Shown: positions 24,456-32,736, counted from the first letter of the stretch. The stretch: 64,000 nt of DNA from Stenotrophomonas maltophilia (GCA_002363385.1 DEVL01000005.1:387381-451380); one strand, 5' to 3'. The notes: a model not told the origin generated them from the letters alone. Program-made: numbers and translations.

Positions 24456-25753
24456 GCACCGCGCCTCCCGATCCGCAGCTGGAACGCGCGGTCAGCCGTT
24501 GGCAGATCGTCGGCCTCTCCATCAACGATGTGATCGGCAGTGGCATCTACCTGCTGCCGGCCGCCACCGTGGCCCTGCTCGGCCCCTTCAGCCTGTGGGG
24601 CGTGGTCGCCGCCGGCATCGTGGTCGCGCTGCTGGTGCTCTGTTATGCGCAGGCGGCCAGTTACTTCGACGAGCCCGGCGGCAGCTACCTGTATGCGCGT
24701 GAGGCATTCGGTCGTTTTGCCGGGTTCGAGATCGGCTGGATGATCTGGCTGACCCGGATCAGCTCGGCGGCCGCGCTCAGCAATGCACTGGCCGATGCGG
24801 TGGCACGCTTCTGGCCGTGGGCCGGTCATGACATCGGCCGCATTGCGATCATCGTGGTGTCGCTGGGCTTCCTCACCGCGGTGAATGTGGCCGGCGTGCG
24901 TTCGGCCGCACGCACCGGTGTGATCCTGGTGATCGGCAAGCTGCTGCCGCTGCTGCTGTTCGTGGCGATCGGCGTGTTCTACGTCGATACCGACCTGGCC
25001 TTCTCCGGCGTTCGGCCGGACCCGCATGATCTGCAGCGCATGGGCGAAGCCGCGCTCCTGCTGCTGTATGCCTACGCCGGGTTCGAGAACATCCCGGCCG
25101 CTGCCGGTGAGTACAAGAACCCGCGGCGCGATATTCCGTTCGCGCTGATCACCATGATCGTCACCGTCACCGTGATCTACGGCGCGGTGCAGTTCATCGC
25201 CCAAGGCACGCTGGCCGGGCTGGCCAGCTCGCCGACGCCCCTGGCCGATGCCGCCGCCAGCTTCGGTGGGCTCACGCTGGCCTTGATCCTGACGGTCGGC
25301 GCGACGATCTCCATCCTCGGTACCAACAGCAACACGATGATGATGGGGCCGCGCTTCCTGTTCGCCCTGGCGCGCGATGGCTACGGGCCGAAGATCCTGG
25401 CCCAGGTGCATCCGCGCTTGCGCACACCGGCGGCGGCGATCATCGCGCAGGGCCTGATCGCGCTGGCGCTGGCCTTGTCCGGTTCGTTCGTGCAGCTGGC
25501 GCTGCTGTCGATGACCACGCGCCTGTTCGCCTACATCGGCACGGCCGCCGCGGTGCTGGTGCTGGCGCGTCGTTTCCGTGATCGCCCGGGTGCACTGAAG
25601 CTGCCGGGTGGCCCGTTGATTCCGATCCTTGCGCTGGTGTTGTGCTTGGCCCTGTTCGCCAGTGCGAGCTGGCAGAACATCGCTGCGGCGGGCATCGCGT
25701 TCGCCGTGGGTGCAGTGATCTACATGTTCCCGCGCCGCGATCACCAAGGCTGA
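24452..25753 (+). CDS. APC superfamily amino acid permease
   Basis: A 433-residue inner membrane permease with about 12 transmembrane segments. It begins at TTG 24452, overlapping the YkuD-gene stop (ATTGA), with GGGAG 5 bases upstream. The APC signature is near the N-terminus: WQIVGLSINDVIGSGIYLLPAA (about residues 15-36), and helix 6 has YAYAGFENIPAAAGE. It should import or exchange amino acids. In this cluster it could take up L-Ala, L-Glu or dipeptides released from murein, but the substrate is not deducible. The upstream extension of the frame to 24305 lies inside the previous gene and is not used. Confidence 0.88.
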   Translation: MSTAPPDPQLERAVSRWQIVGLSINDVIGSGIYLLPAATVALLGPFSLWGVVAAGIVVALLVLCYAQAASYFDEPGGSYLYAREAFGRFAGFEIGWMIWLTRISSAAALSNALADAVARFWPWAGHDIGRIAIIVVSLGFLTAVNVAGVRSAARTGVILVIGKLLPLLLFVAIGVFYVDTDLAFSGVRPDPHDLQRMGEAALLLLYAYAGFENIPAAAGEYKNPRRDIPFALITMIVTVTVIYGAVQFIAQGTLAGLASSPTPLADAAASFGGLTLALILTVGATISILGTNSNTMMMGPRFLFALARDGYGPKILAQVHPRLRTPAAAIIAQGLIALALALSGSFVQLALLSMTTRLFAYIGTAAAVLVLARRFRDRPGALKLPGGPLIPILALVLCLALFASASWQNIAAAGIAFAVGAVIYMFPRRDHQG

Positions 25754-25858
25754 GCAGATGCGCAGGTGAATGGCGCTTGATGTGTCATTCACCTCGCGGG
25801 TCCATGACGTTAACCCGGCTTTGGGTACGGTGAAGCCTCACCCAACCGGAGCCAACAC

Positions 25859-26206
25859 ATGAGCACTGACTATCAGATTCCCGGCCGGGTGCCGGAAGAC
25901 GGTGTCCCGCGCCAGGCGGTATCGGATTACTGGCGTGAACGCTTTCCAAGCGAACCGTACTACGACAGCAACCAGTTCTTCGATGACTACGAGCCGGCGT
26001 ATCAACTCGGTCATCGCACCCGCGCCGACGACATGATCCGCGCGTATGAAGAAGTCGAAGCCGAACTGCAGACCCGCTGGGCGCAGGAACATGGCCAGAG
26101 CAAGCTGAGCTGGGAACAGGCCCGCAATGCCGTGCGGCGTGGTTGGGATGAATCCACTGCGCTGCGCCAAGCGCACCTGGACAAGGGCGTGCCGCGCGGC
26201 ACCTGA
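25859..26206 (+). CDS. Conserved hypothetical small acidic protein
   Basis: The 115-residue product has no signal peptide or membrane segment and is rich in Asp, Glu, Tyr and Trp. Segments are AVSDYWRERFPSEPYYD, FDDYEPAYQLGHRTR and a C-terminal LSWEQARNAVRRGWDE. The opening and the alternating acidic/aromatic pattern resemble small proteins seen beside general-stress genes in proteobacteria, but I do not recognise a named family. Start is supported by CCGGAG 8 bases upstream. It stands alone between the permease and the sugar dehydrogenase. Confidence 0.75.
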   Translation: MSTDYQIPGRVPEDGVPRQAVSDYWRERFPSEPYYDSNQFFDDYEPAYQLGHRTRADDMIRAYEEVEAELQTRWAQEHGQSKLSWEQARNAVRRGWDESTALRQAHLDKGVPRGT

Positions 26207-26239
26207 TCGCGCCTGCCCGAACGGCGACAGCGCACACGG

Positions 26240-26264
26240 CAGCGGCGGCCTTCGGGTCGCCGCT
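26240..26264. terminator. GC-rich hairpin after the small acidic protein gene
   Basis: CAGCGGCGGCC pairs with GGTCGCCGCTG (one G-T pair) around a TTCG loop. It starts 33 bases after the stop at 26206 and has no T-tract, so it may be a processing hairpin or weak terminator. Confidence 0.4.
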
Positions 26265-26353
26265 GTCATGTCCGCAGGGCCTTGGGTCCACGCGACGTTG
26301 ATGGCCATGGTGTACAACAGGGGCTGGCCATCGCCTCCCCGACGGAGACTTCC

Positions 26354-27508
26354 ATGACCCGCAAGCTGTTGCTCACCCTCGCTATCAGCCTCACCCCCGC
26401 CCTGTTCACCACCGCCTGTGTCGCGGCAGACACGGCCAGCCCGACCGCGCCGGTCCTCAAGAAGGCCCAGTGGCCATTCGCCGCCACGGAGTTCGCCCGC
26501 TTCAACGAACCGTGGGCGATGAGCTTCCTGCCCGATGGCAGTTTGCTGGTGACCGAGAAGAAAGGCGCGCTGAAGCACTTCAACGTGCAGACCCGCAAGA
26601 CCGCCACCATCACCGGTGTGCCCGAGGTGGCGTACGGCGGCCAGGGCGGCTTCGGCGATGTGCTGCCGCACCCGGATTTCGCGAAAAACCAGCTGATCTA
26701 TCTCAGCTACGCCGAGGAAGGCGAGAACGATACCCGCGGTGCTGCGGTGGCGCGTGCACGCCTGGCACTGGCCGCCGACGGCAGCGGCACGCTGGAAGAC
26801 CTCAAGGTGATCTGGCGCCAGACCCCGAAAGTCAGCGGCAAGGGACACTACGGCCATCGTCTCGCCTTCGGCCCGGACGGCAAGCTGTGGATCACCTCCA
26901 GCGAGCGCCAGAAGTTCGATCCGGCCCAGGATATGAGCGGCAACCTCGGCAAGCTGATCCGCCTCAACGACGATGGCAGCGTGCCGGCCGACAATCCCTT
27001 CGCTTCGCAGGGTGGCGTGGCCGCGCAGGTGTGGTCGCTCGGCCATCGCAATGCGCTGGGCATCGCCTTCGACGCCCGCGGCAAGCTGTGGGTGCATGAG
27101 ATGGGCCCGGCGGGCGGCGACGAGTTGAACCTGATCGAGCGCGGCGCCAACTACGGCTACCCGATCGTCTCCAACGGCAGCCACTACGATGGGCGCGACA
27201 TCCCCGACCACGATACCCGACCGGAATTTGCTGCGCCCAAGGTGACCTGGACCCCGGTAATCTCCCCGGCCGGTTTCATCATCTACAACGGCACCCAGTT
27301 CCCGGCGTGGAAGGGCAGCGGCTTCATCGGTGGCCTGTCCTCCAAGGCGCTGGTGCGCGTGGCCTTCGACGGCGACACCGCCCGCGAGGCCGAGCGCTTC
27401 GACATGGGCGAGCGCATCCGCGAGATCGAACAGGGTCCGGATGGCGCGATCTGGCTGCTGGAAGATGGCAGCAACGGCAAGCTGCTCAAGCTCACGCCGA
27501 AGGCCTGA
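26354..27508 (+). CDS. PQQ-dependent aldose sugar dehydrogenase (YliI/Asd-like)
   Basis: A 384-residue protein of the six-bladed soluble glucose/sorbosone dehydrogenase family, which oxidises aldose sugars with pyrroloquinoline quinone in the periplasm. Typical family segments are FNEPWAMSFLPDGSLLVTEK (about residues 49-68), GGQGGFGDVLPHPDF, GHYGHRLAFGPDGKLWI, QVWSLGHRNALGIAFD, EMGPAGGDELNLI and NYGYPIVSNGSHY. The start at 26354 is chosen because it follows CGGAGA and opens a signal peptide (LLLTLAISLTPALFTTACVAA); the frame opens at 26282 without one. The cysteine near residue 22 is not in a good lipobox. Confidence 0.9.
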   Translation: MTRKLLLTLAISLTPALFTTACVAADTASPTAPVLKKAQWPFAATEFARFNEPWAMSFLPDGSLLVTEKKGALKHFNVQTRKTATITGVPEVAYGGQGGFGDVLPHPDFAKNQLIYLSYAEEGENDTRGAAVARARLALAADGSGTLEDLKVIWRQTPKVSGKGHYGHRLAFGPDGKLWITSSERQKFDPAQDMSGNLGKLIRLNDDGSVPADNPFASQGGVAAQVWSLGHRNALGIAFDARGKLWVHEMGPAGGDELNLIERGANYGYPIVSNGSHYDGRDIPDHDTRPEFAAPKVTWTPVISPAGFIIYNGTQFPAWKGSGFIGGLSSKALVRVAFDGDTAREAERFDMGERIREIEQGPDGAIWLLEDGSNGKLLKLTPKA

Positions 27509-27514
27509 GCCAGA

Positions 27515-27543
27515 CAGGCTGCCGGCGCATCGCCGGCAGCCTG
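27515..27543. terminator. Perfect hairpin between convergent genes
   Basis: CAGGCTGCCGGCG (27515-27527) pairs perfectly with CGCCGGCAGCCTG (27531-27543) around a three-base loop. It begins 6 bases after the dehydrogenase stop and lies before the convergent lipoprotein gene end, so it may serve both directions. No T-tract. Confidence 0.55.
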
Positions 27544-27576
27544 CACACCTCACGCGCGCTCAGGCGCTGCACGTGC

Positions 27577-28245
27577 TTACTGGATGGTCACGACCTTGAC
27601 CTCGGTGCGGCTGCAGGCCGCATCAAGGCAGGTGCCGTTGAGCCAGACCTGGCCGTCGCCGATCATCACGCCCTGCTGGTTGACCATGACGTCGTCGAAT
27701 GTCTGCGCGGCGATCGCCTTGCGCACGGCCGGGGTGAGGATGCGCTCGTAGTTGCGCTGGAACTCGCCGGGGCCGGTGATCTTGGCGCCGTTGGCGATGT
27801 TCAACGGGAAGCGGACCTCCTCGACCACCGCGGCGCGATCGCCGCCATTGACGGCTTTCTGGAAGGCGTTGAAGACGGCTTCGTACTGGGCAGAGTCGCC
27901 CAGGACCTGATCGATGCGCTGGCGGACGTCGCTGGCGCCGGAAGTGGCCGGTGCGGCCGGTGTGGCCGATGTCGCGGCGCCATCCGCAGCAGGTGGCGTG
28001 GCACCACCAGCGGCAGGCACAGCGGCATCCGGCGCGGGGCTGCCGGCAGTGACCGCATCCGGCGACAGGCCGGATGACGGCACGGTATCACCTGGCGTCG
28101 GGCGGCCTTCGGGAATGGCGGTGGCAGGGCCCTGTGCGGGGTCCGCGGCGGCGGTATCGGCCGGCGGCGGCGTCGACGGACTGCAGGCAGCCAGCCACAA
28201 CGGGCTGGCCAGAGCCAACAGCAACGGGGTACGAGACAGGCGCAT
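27577..28245 (-). CDS. Putative lipoprotein with Pro/Ala-rich linker
   Basis: The product is 222 residues from the ATG at 28245. A lipobox LAAC near residue 21 (LLLALASPLWLAACSPS) marks it as a lipoprotein. About 85 residues of Ala/Pro/Gly/Thr-rich linker follow, then a compact C-terminal domain (about 105-222: VRQRIDQVLGDSAQYEAVFNAFQKAVN, FQRNYERILTPAVRKAI, GVMIGDGQVWLNGTC with a CLDAACS pair). The domain resembles small SnoaL/NTF2-like secreted modules, but I cannot place it firmly. It follows the GH3 gene on the same strand after a hairpin. Confidence 0.75.
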   Translation of the reverse strand: MRLSRTPLLLALASPLWLAACSPSTPPPADTAAADPAQGPATAIPEGRPTPGDTVPSSGLSPDAVTAGSPAPDAAVPAAGGATPPAADGAATSATPAAPATSGASDVRQRIDQVLGDSAQYEAVFNAFQKAVNGGDRAAVVEEVRFPLNIANGAKITGPGEFQRNYERILTPAVRKAIAAQTFDDVMVNQQGVMIGDGQVWLNGTCLDAACSRTEVKVVTIQ

Positions 28246-28315
28246 GGGTGGCTCCATCGGTTTGACGAGGGAGCCAGCGTACCCGCCGAAATGTCAGCCA
28301 ACGATGATGGATCAC

Positions 28316-28344
28316 GGTGGTGCCGGCCAGCGGCCGGCACCACC
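28316..28344. repeat. Perfect REP-like palindrome
   Basis: GGTGGTGCCGGCC (28316-28328) pairs perfectly with GGCCGGCACCACC (28332-28344) around AGC. Stem sequence TGCCGGCC..GGCCGGCA is the same as in the GTAG repeats at 57855, but the GTAG tetranucleotide is missing. It lies between the GH3 stop and the lipoprotein start and may work as a terminator. Confidence 0.6.
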
Positions 28345-28362
28345 GGGTGAGGCGATGCCGGC

Positions 28363-30537
28363 TCAGGCGGCGAGCAGCTCGAAGATCACCGGCTCGCCGC
28401 TGACCGACGAGGCACATACCCACAGCTCGAACTGGCCCGGCTCGGCGCGGAACACGCCGTCACGGCCGGTAAAGCCCAGCGCGTGGCGGTCCAGGGTGAA
28501 CTTCACCTCGGTGCTCTCACCCGGCTGCAGGGCAATCTTGTCGAAGCCCTTCAGCTCGCGCACCGGCCGCACGCGGCTGGCCACACGATCGTGGATGTAC
28601 AGCTGCACCACTTCCTCACCGGCCACCGCACCGGTGTTGGTCAGCGTGGTGGTGATGGTCAGGGTGTCGTCCCAGCCCAGCTGCGCGCTGCTCAGCTGCG
28701 GCACGCCATAGGCGAAGGTGGTGTAGCCGATGCCGTGGCCGAAGGCGTACGCCGGCTCGTTCGGAATCTCGCGCCAGCGCGCCTTGAACTCGGACATGGT
28801 CGGCAATTCCGGGCGACCGGTACGCGGGTGGTTGTAGAAGTACGGCTGCTGGCCGGACACCTGCGGGAAACTGACCGGCAGGCGGCCGGACGGGTTGTAA
28901 TCGCCGAACAGCACATCGGCCACGGCGTGGCCGGTCTGGGTGCCCAGGTACCAGGTGATCGCCACGGCGTGCGCATTGCGCACCGCGCCCTGCAGGGCCA
29001 GCGCGCGACCATTGCGCAGCAGCACGACCAGCGGCTTGCCGGTCATCGCCACTGCCTCGGCCAACGCCTGCTGCGCGGGTGGCAGCGTGATCTCAACGCG
29101 CGACTGCGCTTCACCGCTGTAGCGCTGCGGTTCGCCCAGGGCGAGCACCACCACGTCGGCACGCAGCGCGGCAGCCACAGCCTGCTCGATGCCGTCCTGC
29201 ACGGCCGCTTCCAGATCACAGCCCGGCACGATTTCCAGCAGTGCTTCATCGCTGATCGCCGCGCGTACGCCGGCTTCCAGCGTGACGTAGCGCGACTTGT
29301 CGCCGAACAGCGTCCAGCAGCCTTCGATGTTCTCGCGGTCCTGCACGAACGGCCCGATCAGCGCGATCTTCTGCCCAGCCTTCTTCAGCGGCAGCACCGA
29401 CTCGGCGTTCTTGAGCAGCACGATCGAACGGCGCGCGGCATCGCGCGAGAGCGCGTCATGCGCGGCAATGTGCGAGGTGTCCGCTTCACGCGCCAGATCC
29501 AGCGAGCGGTACGGGTCGTCGAACAGACCGATCGCGTCCTTCAGCCGCAGGATGCGGCGCACCGATTCGTCCAGCGTGGCCATCGGCACTTCGCCGCTCT
29601 CGATCAGGCCCGGCAGGTGCTCGGCATAGAAGCCGCTCTGCATGCTCAGGTCCAGGCCGGCGGTGAACGCCTTGGCGGTGGCGTCGCGGTCATCGGCGGC
29701 ATAGCCGTGCGCGACCAGTTCCATATCGGCGGTGTAGTCGGAGATCACCACGCCCGGGAAGTTCCACTCCCCACGCAGGATGTCGGTCAGCAGCTCGGCG
29801 TTGGCACTGGCCGGCACGCCGTTGATGTCGTTGAACGAGGACATCACGGTCAGGGCGCCGGCTTCGAAGGCGGCCTTGAACGGCGGCAGGTGGACGTCGC
29901 GCAGGGTCTGCGGCGAGATGTCGACCATGTTGTATTCCATACCGGCCATCACCGCCCCGTAGGCAGCGAAATGCTTCGGCGTGGCCAGCAGGGCATCGTC
30001 GGCGCGCAGGTCCGGGCCCTGGAAGCCGCGCACACGGGCGGCGGCGAACGCACAGCCCAGCACCACGTCTTCACCGGCGCCCTCGGCGCCCCGGCCCCAG
30101 CGCTGGTCGCGGGCGATATCCACGGCCGGCGCGTAGGTCCAGTGCAGACCGGCGGCGGTGGCTTCCACCGCAGTGGCACGGGCGGTGCGCTCGGCCAGGT
30201 CCGGCTCGAAGCTGGCAGCCTCGCCCAGCGGGATCGGGAACACGGTGCGCATGCCGTGGATCACGTCGGCCGCCAGGATCACCGGGATCTTCAGGCGGCT
30301 TTCTTCCATCGCCACCTGCTGGATGCGACGGCCGGCTTCCACGCCGACGCCGTTGAACAGCGAGCCCACCTTGCCCTCGCGCACCTGCTGCAGCACCTGG
30401 TCGGCGTTGAGCACATTGGCTTCCGGGTTCACGTCCGGGGCGAACGGGCGGACCATGTCGGCGAACACACCCAACTGGCCGACTTTTTCTTCGACGGTCA
30501 TCTGGGCAATGAGGGTTTCGATACGATCGGCGGCCAC
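28363..30537 (-). CDS. bglX: Glycoside hydrolase family 3 beta-glucosidase (BglX-like)
   Basis: GH3 enzymes release terminal beta-D-glucose or xylose with retention. The 724-residue product has the three usual domains: TIM barrel (about 1-330), alpha/beta sandwich (about 350-560) and a C-terminal fibronectin-III-like domain (about 620-710; GEEVVQLYIHD). The nucleophile is Asp267 in VVISDYT and the KHF motif is at 188-190. Unlike periplasmic BglX, no signal peptide is present, so it may be cytoplasmic. It starts with GTG at 30537, supported by AAGGA 7 bases upstream. A LacI-type operator sits immediately before that, so a sugar-responsive repressor could block it. Confidence 0.9.
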   Translation of the reverse strand: MAADRIETLIAQMTVEEKVGQLGVFADMVRPFAPDVNPEANVLNADQVLQQVREGKVGSLFNGVGVEAGRRIQQVAMEESRLKIPVILAADVIHGMRTVFPIPLGEAASFEPDLAERTARATAVEATAAGLHWTYAPAVDIARDQRWGRGAEGAGEDVVLGCAFAAARVRGFQGPDLRADDALLATPKHFAAYGAVMAGMEYNMVDISPQTLRDVHLPPFKAAFEAGALTVMSSFNDINGVPASANAELLTDILRGEWNFPGVVISDYTADMELVAHGYAADDRDATAKAFTAGLDLSMQSGFYAEHLPGLIESGEVPMATLDESVRRILRLKDAIGLFDDPYRSLDLAREADTSHIAAHDALSRDAARRSIVLLKNAESVLPLKKAGQKIALIGPFVQDRENIEGCWTLFGDKSRYVTLEAGVRAAISDEALLEIVPGCDLEAAVQDGIEQAVAAALRADVVVLALGEPQRYSGEAQSRVEITLPPAQQALAEAVAMTGKPLVVLLRNGRALALQGAVRNAHAVAITWYLGTQTGHAVADVLFGDYNPSGRLPVSFPQVSGQQPYFYNHPRTGRPELPTMSEFKARWREIPNEPAYAFGHGIGYTTFAYGVPQLSSAQLGWDDTLTITTTLTNTGAVAGEEVVQLYIHDRVASRVRPVRELKGFDKIALQPGESTEVKFTLDRHALGFTGRDGVFRAEPGQFELWVCASSVSGEPVIFELLAA

Positions 30538-30549
30538 CGGCTGTCCTTA

Positions 30550-30563
30550 TGAAAACGTTTACA
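30550..30563. promoter_or_regulatory. LacI-family type operator upstream of the GH3 gene
   Basis: TGAAAACGTTTACA is a near-palindrome with the central CG typical of LacI/GalR-family operators (consensus TGWNANCGNTNWCA). It is 12 bases upstream of the GH3 start codon. No LacI-type regulator gene is present in the window, so the regulator must lie elsewhere. Confidence 0.6.
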
Positions 30564-30674
30564 AGCCCGGGATTCTAGCGTTCCCGAGGCGGTTGTGAAT
30601 GACTTTTGTGTTCATTTTTCTTCCTTGGGGGAAGAACTCCGCCCCCGCCGGCACGCCGACAGGGGCAAAGGAGC

Positions 30675-31949
30675 TTACTCTTCCGCCGCCAGCCGCTGCT
30701 GCCCGACCATCAGCATCGCATCGCTGGAGGCCTGGAACACCCGCAACCCAAAGGCCGGCAGGATCGCCAGCAGGTGATCGAACACGTCCGACTGCACGCC
30801 TTCGTACTCACCCCAGGCGGTGCTTCGGGTGAAGCAGTAGATCTCCAGCGGCAGGCCTTCGGTGGTCGGCTGCAGCTGCCGTACCAGCAGGGTCATCTCC
30901 GTATGGATACCCGGATGCTGCTTCAGATAGCGCTCCACGTAGGCGCGGAACGTACCGAGGTTGGTGACCCGGCGCGCGTTGACCGCCGCCATGCCCTTGG
31001 CCTGCAACCCGGCGTTGTACTGCTGCAGCTCGGCCTGCTTCTCGCGCAGGTAATCACCCAGCACCGCGAACTGCTCCAGCTCGGCCAGCATCGGCGCATC
31101 GACGAAGCCGACACTGTGCTGGTCCAGGTACAGCGCGCGCTTGATCCGGCGCCCGCCCGCTTCCTGCATGCCGCGCCAGTTCTTGAACGACTCGGTCACC
31201 AGCTTCTTGGTCGGGATGGTGGTGATGGTCTTGTCGAAGTTCTGCACGGTGATGGTGTGCAGGGCGATATCGATCACATCGCCATCGGCGTTCTGGCTCG
31301 GCATTTCGATCCAGTCGCCCAGCCGCACCCGGCCGTCGCCGCTGATCTGCACACTGGCCACCAGCGACAGGATGGTGTCCTGGAAGATCAGCATCAGCAC
31401 CGCGGTGGCCGCGCCCAGGCCGGTGACCAGCGGGCCGAGCTTCACCCCCAGCAGGGTCGCCACGATCGACAGGCCGGCGATCACGAAGACGATGATCTTC
31501 ACGACCTGCAGGTAGCCCTTGATCGGCTTGTTGCGCGCATCCGGGCGGCGCTCGTACAGATCGTTGGCGGCGTCCAGCGCGTGCGAGACGGCCAGTGCCA
31601 CGGTCAGTACCGCCCACGCCCGGCACGCCCCGATCACGAACTCCACCAGCTCCGGTGGCAGATCCGGGACGATCCGGATGCCGGCGGCGATGACCATGCT
31701 CGGCACCACGTTGGACAACCGCGAGATCACCCGCAGGTTGTTGCCACCTTCATTGCCCGCGTTGTGACCGGGCAGGCGGCTGACCACCTTGCGCAGGCCA
31801 CGCAGCAGGATCTTCTTGGTGACGAAGTTGGCCAGCCAGGCGGCCAGGGCCAGCGCCGCCAGCACCAGCAGGGTGTACGCCCAGGGCCAGGGTTCCAGGG
31901 TGTTCTGCAGGCCGTCCAGCCATCGGGTTGCCGCTACCGCATCCAACAT
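30675..31949 (-). CDS. MscS-family mechanosensitive channel, YbdG-like
   Basis: The 424-residue product has about five transmembrane segments in its first 200 residues and the MscS channel domain after them. The pore-lining helix is in LGPLVTGLGAATAVLMLIFQDTILSLVASVQI (about 180-211), followed by the beta-domain opening RVRLGDWIEMPSQNADGDVIDIALHTITVQNFD. Length, the five N-terminal segments and the insert in the C-terminal domain (EKQAELQQYNAGLQAKG) fit the miniconductance YbdG branch, which responds to osmotic shock. The start at 31949 follows AGGAGAG; the frame open to 32075 lies in the folB gene. Confidence 0.9.
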   Translation of the reverse strand: MLDAVAATRWLDGLQNTLEPWPWAYTLLVLAALALAAWLANFVTKKILLRGLRKVVSRLPGHNAGNEGGNNLRVISRLSNVVPSMVIAAGIRIVPDLPPELVEFVIGACRAWAVLTVALAVSHALDAANDLYERRPDARNKPIKGYLQVVKIIVFVIAGLSIVATLLGVKLGPLVTGLGAATAVLMLIFQDTILSLVASVQISGDGRVRLGDWIEMPSQNADGDVIDIALHTITVQNFDKTITTIPTKKLVTESFKNWRGMQEAGGRRIKRALYLDQHSVGFVDAPMLAELEQFAVLGDYLREKQAELQQYNAGLQAKGMAAVNARRVTNLGTFRAYVERYLKQHPGIHTEMTLLVRQLQPTTEGLPLEIYCFTRSTAWGEYEGVQSDVFDHLLAILPAFGLRVFQASSDAMLMVGQQRLAAEE

Positions 31950-31975
31950 CGTGTATTGCTCTCCTATCAGGGGTA

Positions 31976-32344
31976 TCAGGGCGTTGCCAGGTCCTGCGCG
32001 CTGCGCTCGATGATCACGCCAACCGCGCGCGCGCCGCGCACCGCACCGGGCTTGCTGAGTTTGAGCCGCAGCCATTGCACGTTGAATTCACGCAGCACGA
32101 TCTCGGCGATGCGCTCGGCCAGGGTTTCGACCAGGCCATAGTCCGAGTCACGCACGAACTGCTCGATGCGCTTGCTGACGGCTTTGTAATTGAGGGTATC
32201 GGCGATGTCGTCGCTGGCCGCCGGGCGGCGGTTGTCGAAGCCCATGTCCAGATCGAAACGCAGGGTCTGGCGGATCCGCCGTTCCCAATCGTAGATCCCG
32301 ATCAGGGCATCGATCTCGAGCCCTTCGATGAATACCTTGTCCAT
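31976..32344 (-). CDS. folB: Dihydroneopterin aldolase
   Basis: FolB cleaves 7,8-dihydroneopterin to 6-hydroxymethyl-dihydropterin and glycolaldehyde in folate synthesis. The product is 122 residues, normal length. It starts with the conserved MDKVFIEGLEIDALIGIYDWER and contains the catalytic glutamate (Glu21 in YDWER) and the lysine region LRLKLSKPGAV (about 94-104). An in-frame ATG two codons earlier (32350) is also possible; neither has a strong ribosome-binding site. It is the first gene before the MscS-family channel gene on the minus strand, 26 bases apart. Confidence 0.93.
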   Translation of the reverse strand: MDKVFIEGLEIDALIGIYDWERRIRQTLRFDLDMGFDNRRPAASDDIADTLNYKAVSKRIEQFVRDSDYGLVETLAERIAEIVLREFNVQWLRLKLSKPGAVRGARAVGVIIERSAQDLATP

Positions 32345-32440
32345 AGCCATGCCACGTGGAAGATGGCGACCATGGTAACGGGGCTGTCGGGAATGTGCCG
32401 GGAATAGAGGTGGGGGCGTCTGCACCGATGCTGCAAAAGA

Positions 32441-32466
32441 CAAAGGGTCCCGCGCGGGACCCTTTG
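32441..32466 (-). terminator. Strong intrinsic terminator upstream of folB, orphan
   Basis: A 26-base perfect palindrome (12-bp arms CAAAGGGTCCCG and CGGGACCCTTTG) is followed on the minus strand by TCTTTTGC. On the plus strand no T-tract follows. No protein gene on the minus strand reads into it. Confidence 0.8.
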
Positions 32467-32560
32467 CTTACCACCACTGTCCCCGGGGGAGATGGGCTTA
32501 CCCATCAGCTGATCCCGGCGGCACACACGGCAACGGTACTGGGGTGGCCCAAAAGGGTCA
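32467..32560 (-). ncRNA. Candidate structured small RNA
   Basis: The minus-strand sequence just before the orphan terminator can fold: CCACC near 32544 pairs with GGTGG near 32474, CCGGG with CCCGG inside it, and a GATGGG-TAA-GCCCATC hairpin lies at 32488-32503. This layout, closed by a terminator, fits a small RNA of about 100-120 bases. It lacks the conserved core of SRP RNA and tmRNA. Boundaries and strand of the 5' end are uncertain. Confidence 0.35.
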
Positions 32561-32736
32561 ATGGCCACGACCCGGATTTACGACGTGGCGCTCATCACCC
32601 ACTAGAACTTGGTAGCTCATTGATCCAAAGAGCGTTTTCAATTGACCAGCTACGCCGCCATTGACCGACTTCCCTGATACCGCGCGCCAGAAGTGCCCCC
32701 TACGGTGGAGGCCCATGGACCCAGCAAAGCTCCGTC

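Larger units (their letters stand above)
32345..32736. other. Intergenic region with terminator and possible small RNA
   Basis: This 392-base gap separates folB (minus) from the decayed Abi gene (plus). It holds a strong minus-strand terminator (32441-32466) and a GC-rich, self-complementary stretch (about 32467-32545) that suggests a small RNA on the minus strand. No reading frame here looks like a real protein. Confidence 0.6.

Noticed and set aside
32467..32560. SRP RNA, tmRNA or RNase P RNA
   Set aside because: None of the conserved sequence blocks of these RNAs is present; only a candidate unknown RNA is reported.
32302..32568. An 88-codon minus-strand frame overlapping folB's upstream region
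   Set aside because: It crosses the terminator hairpin and the folB start in another frame, with no ribosome-binding site or family resemblance.
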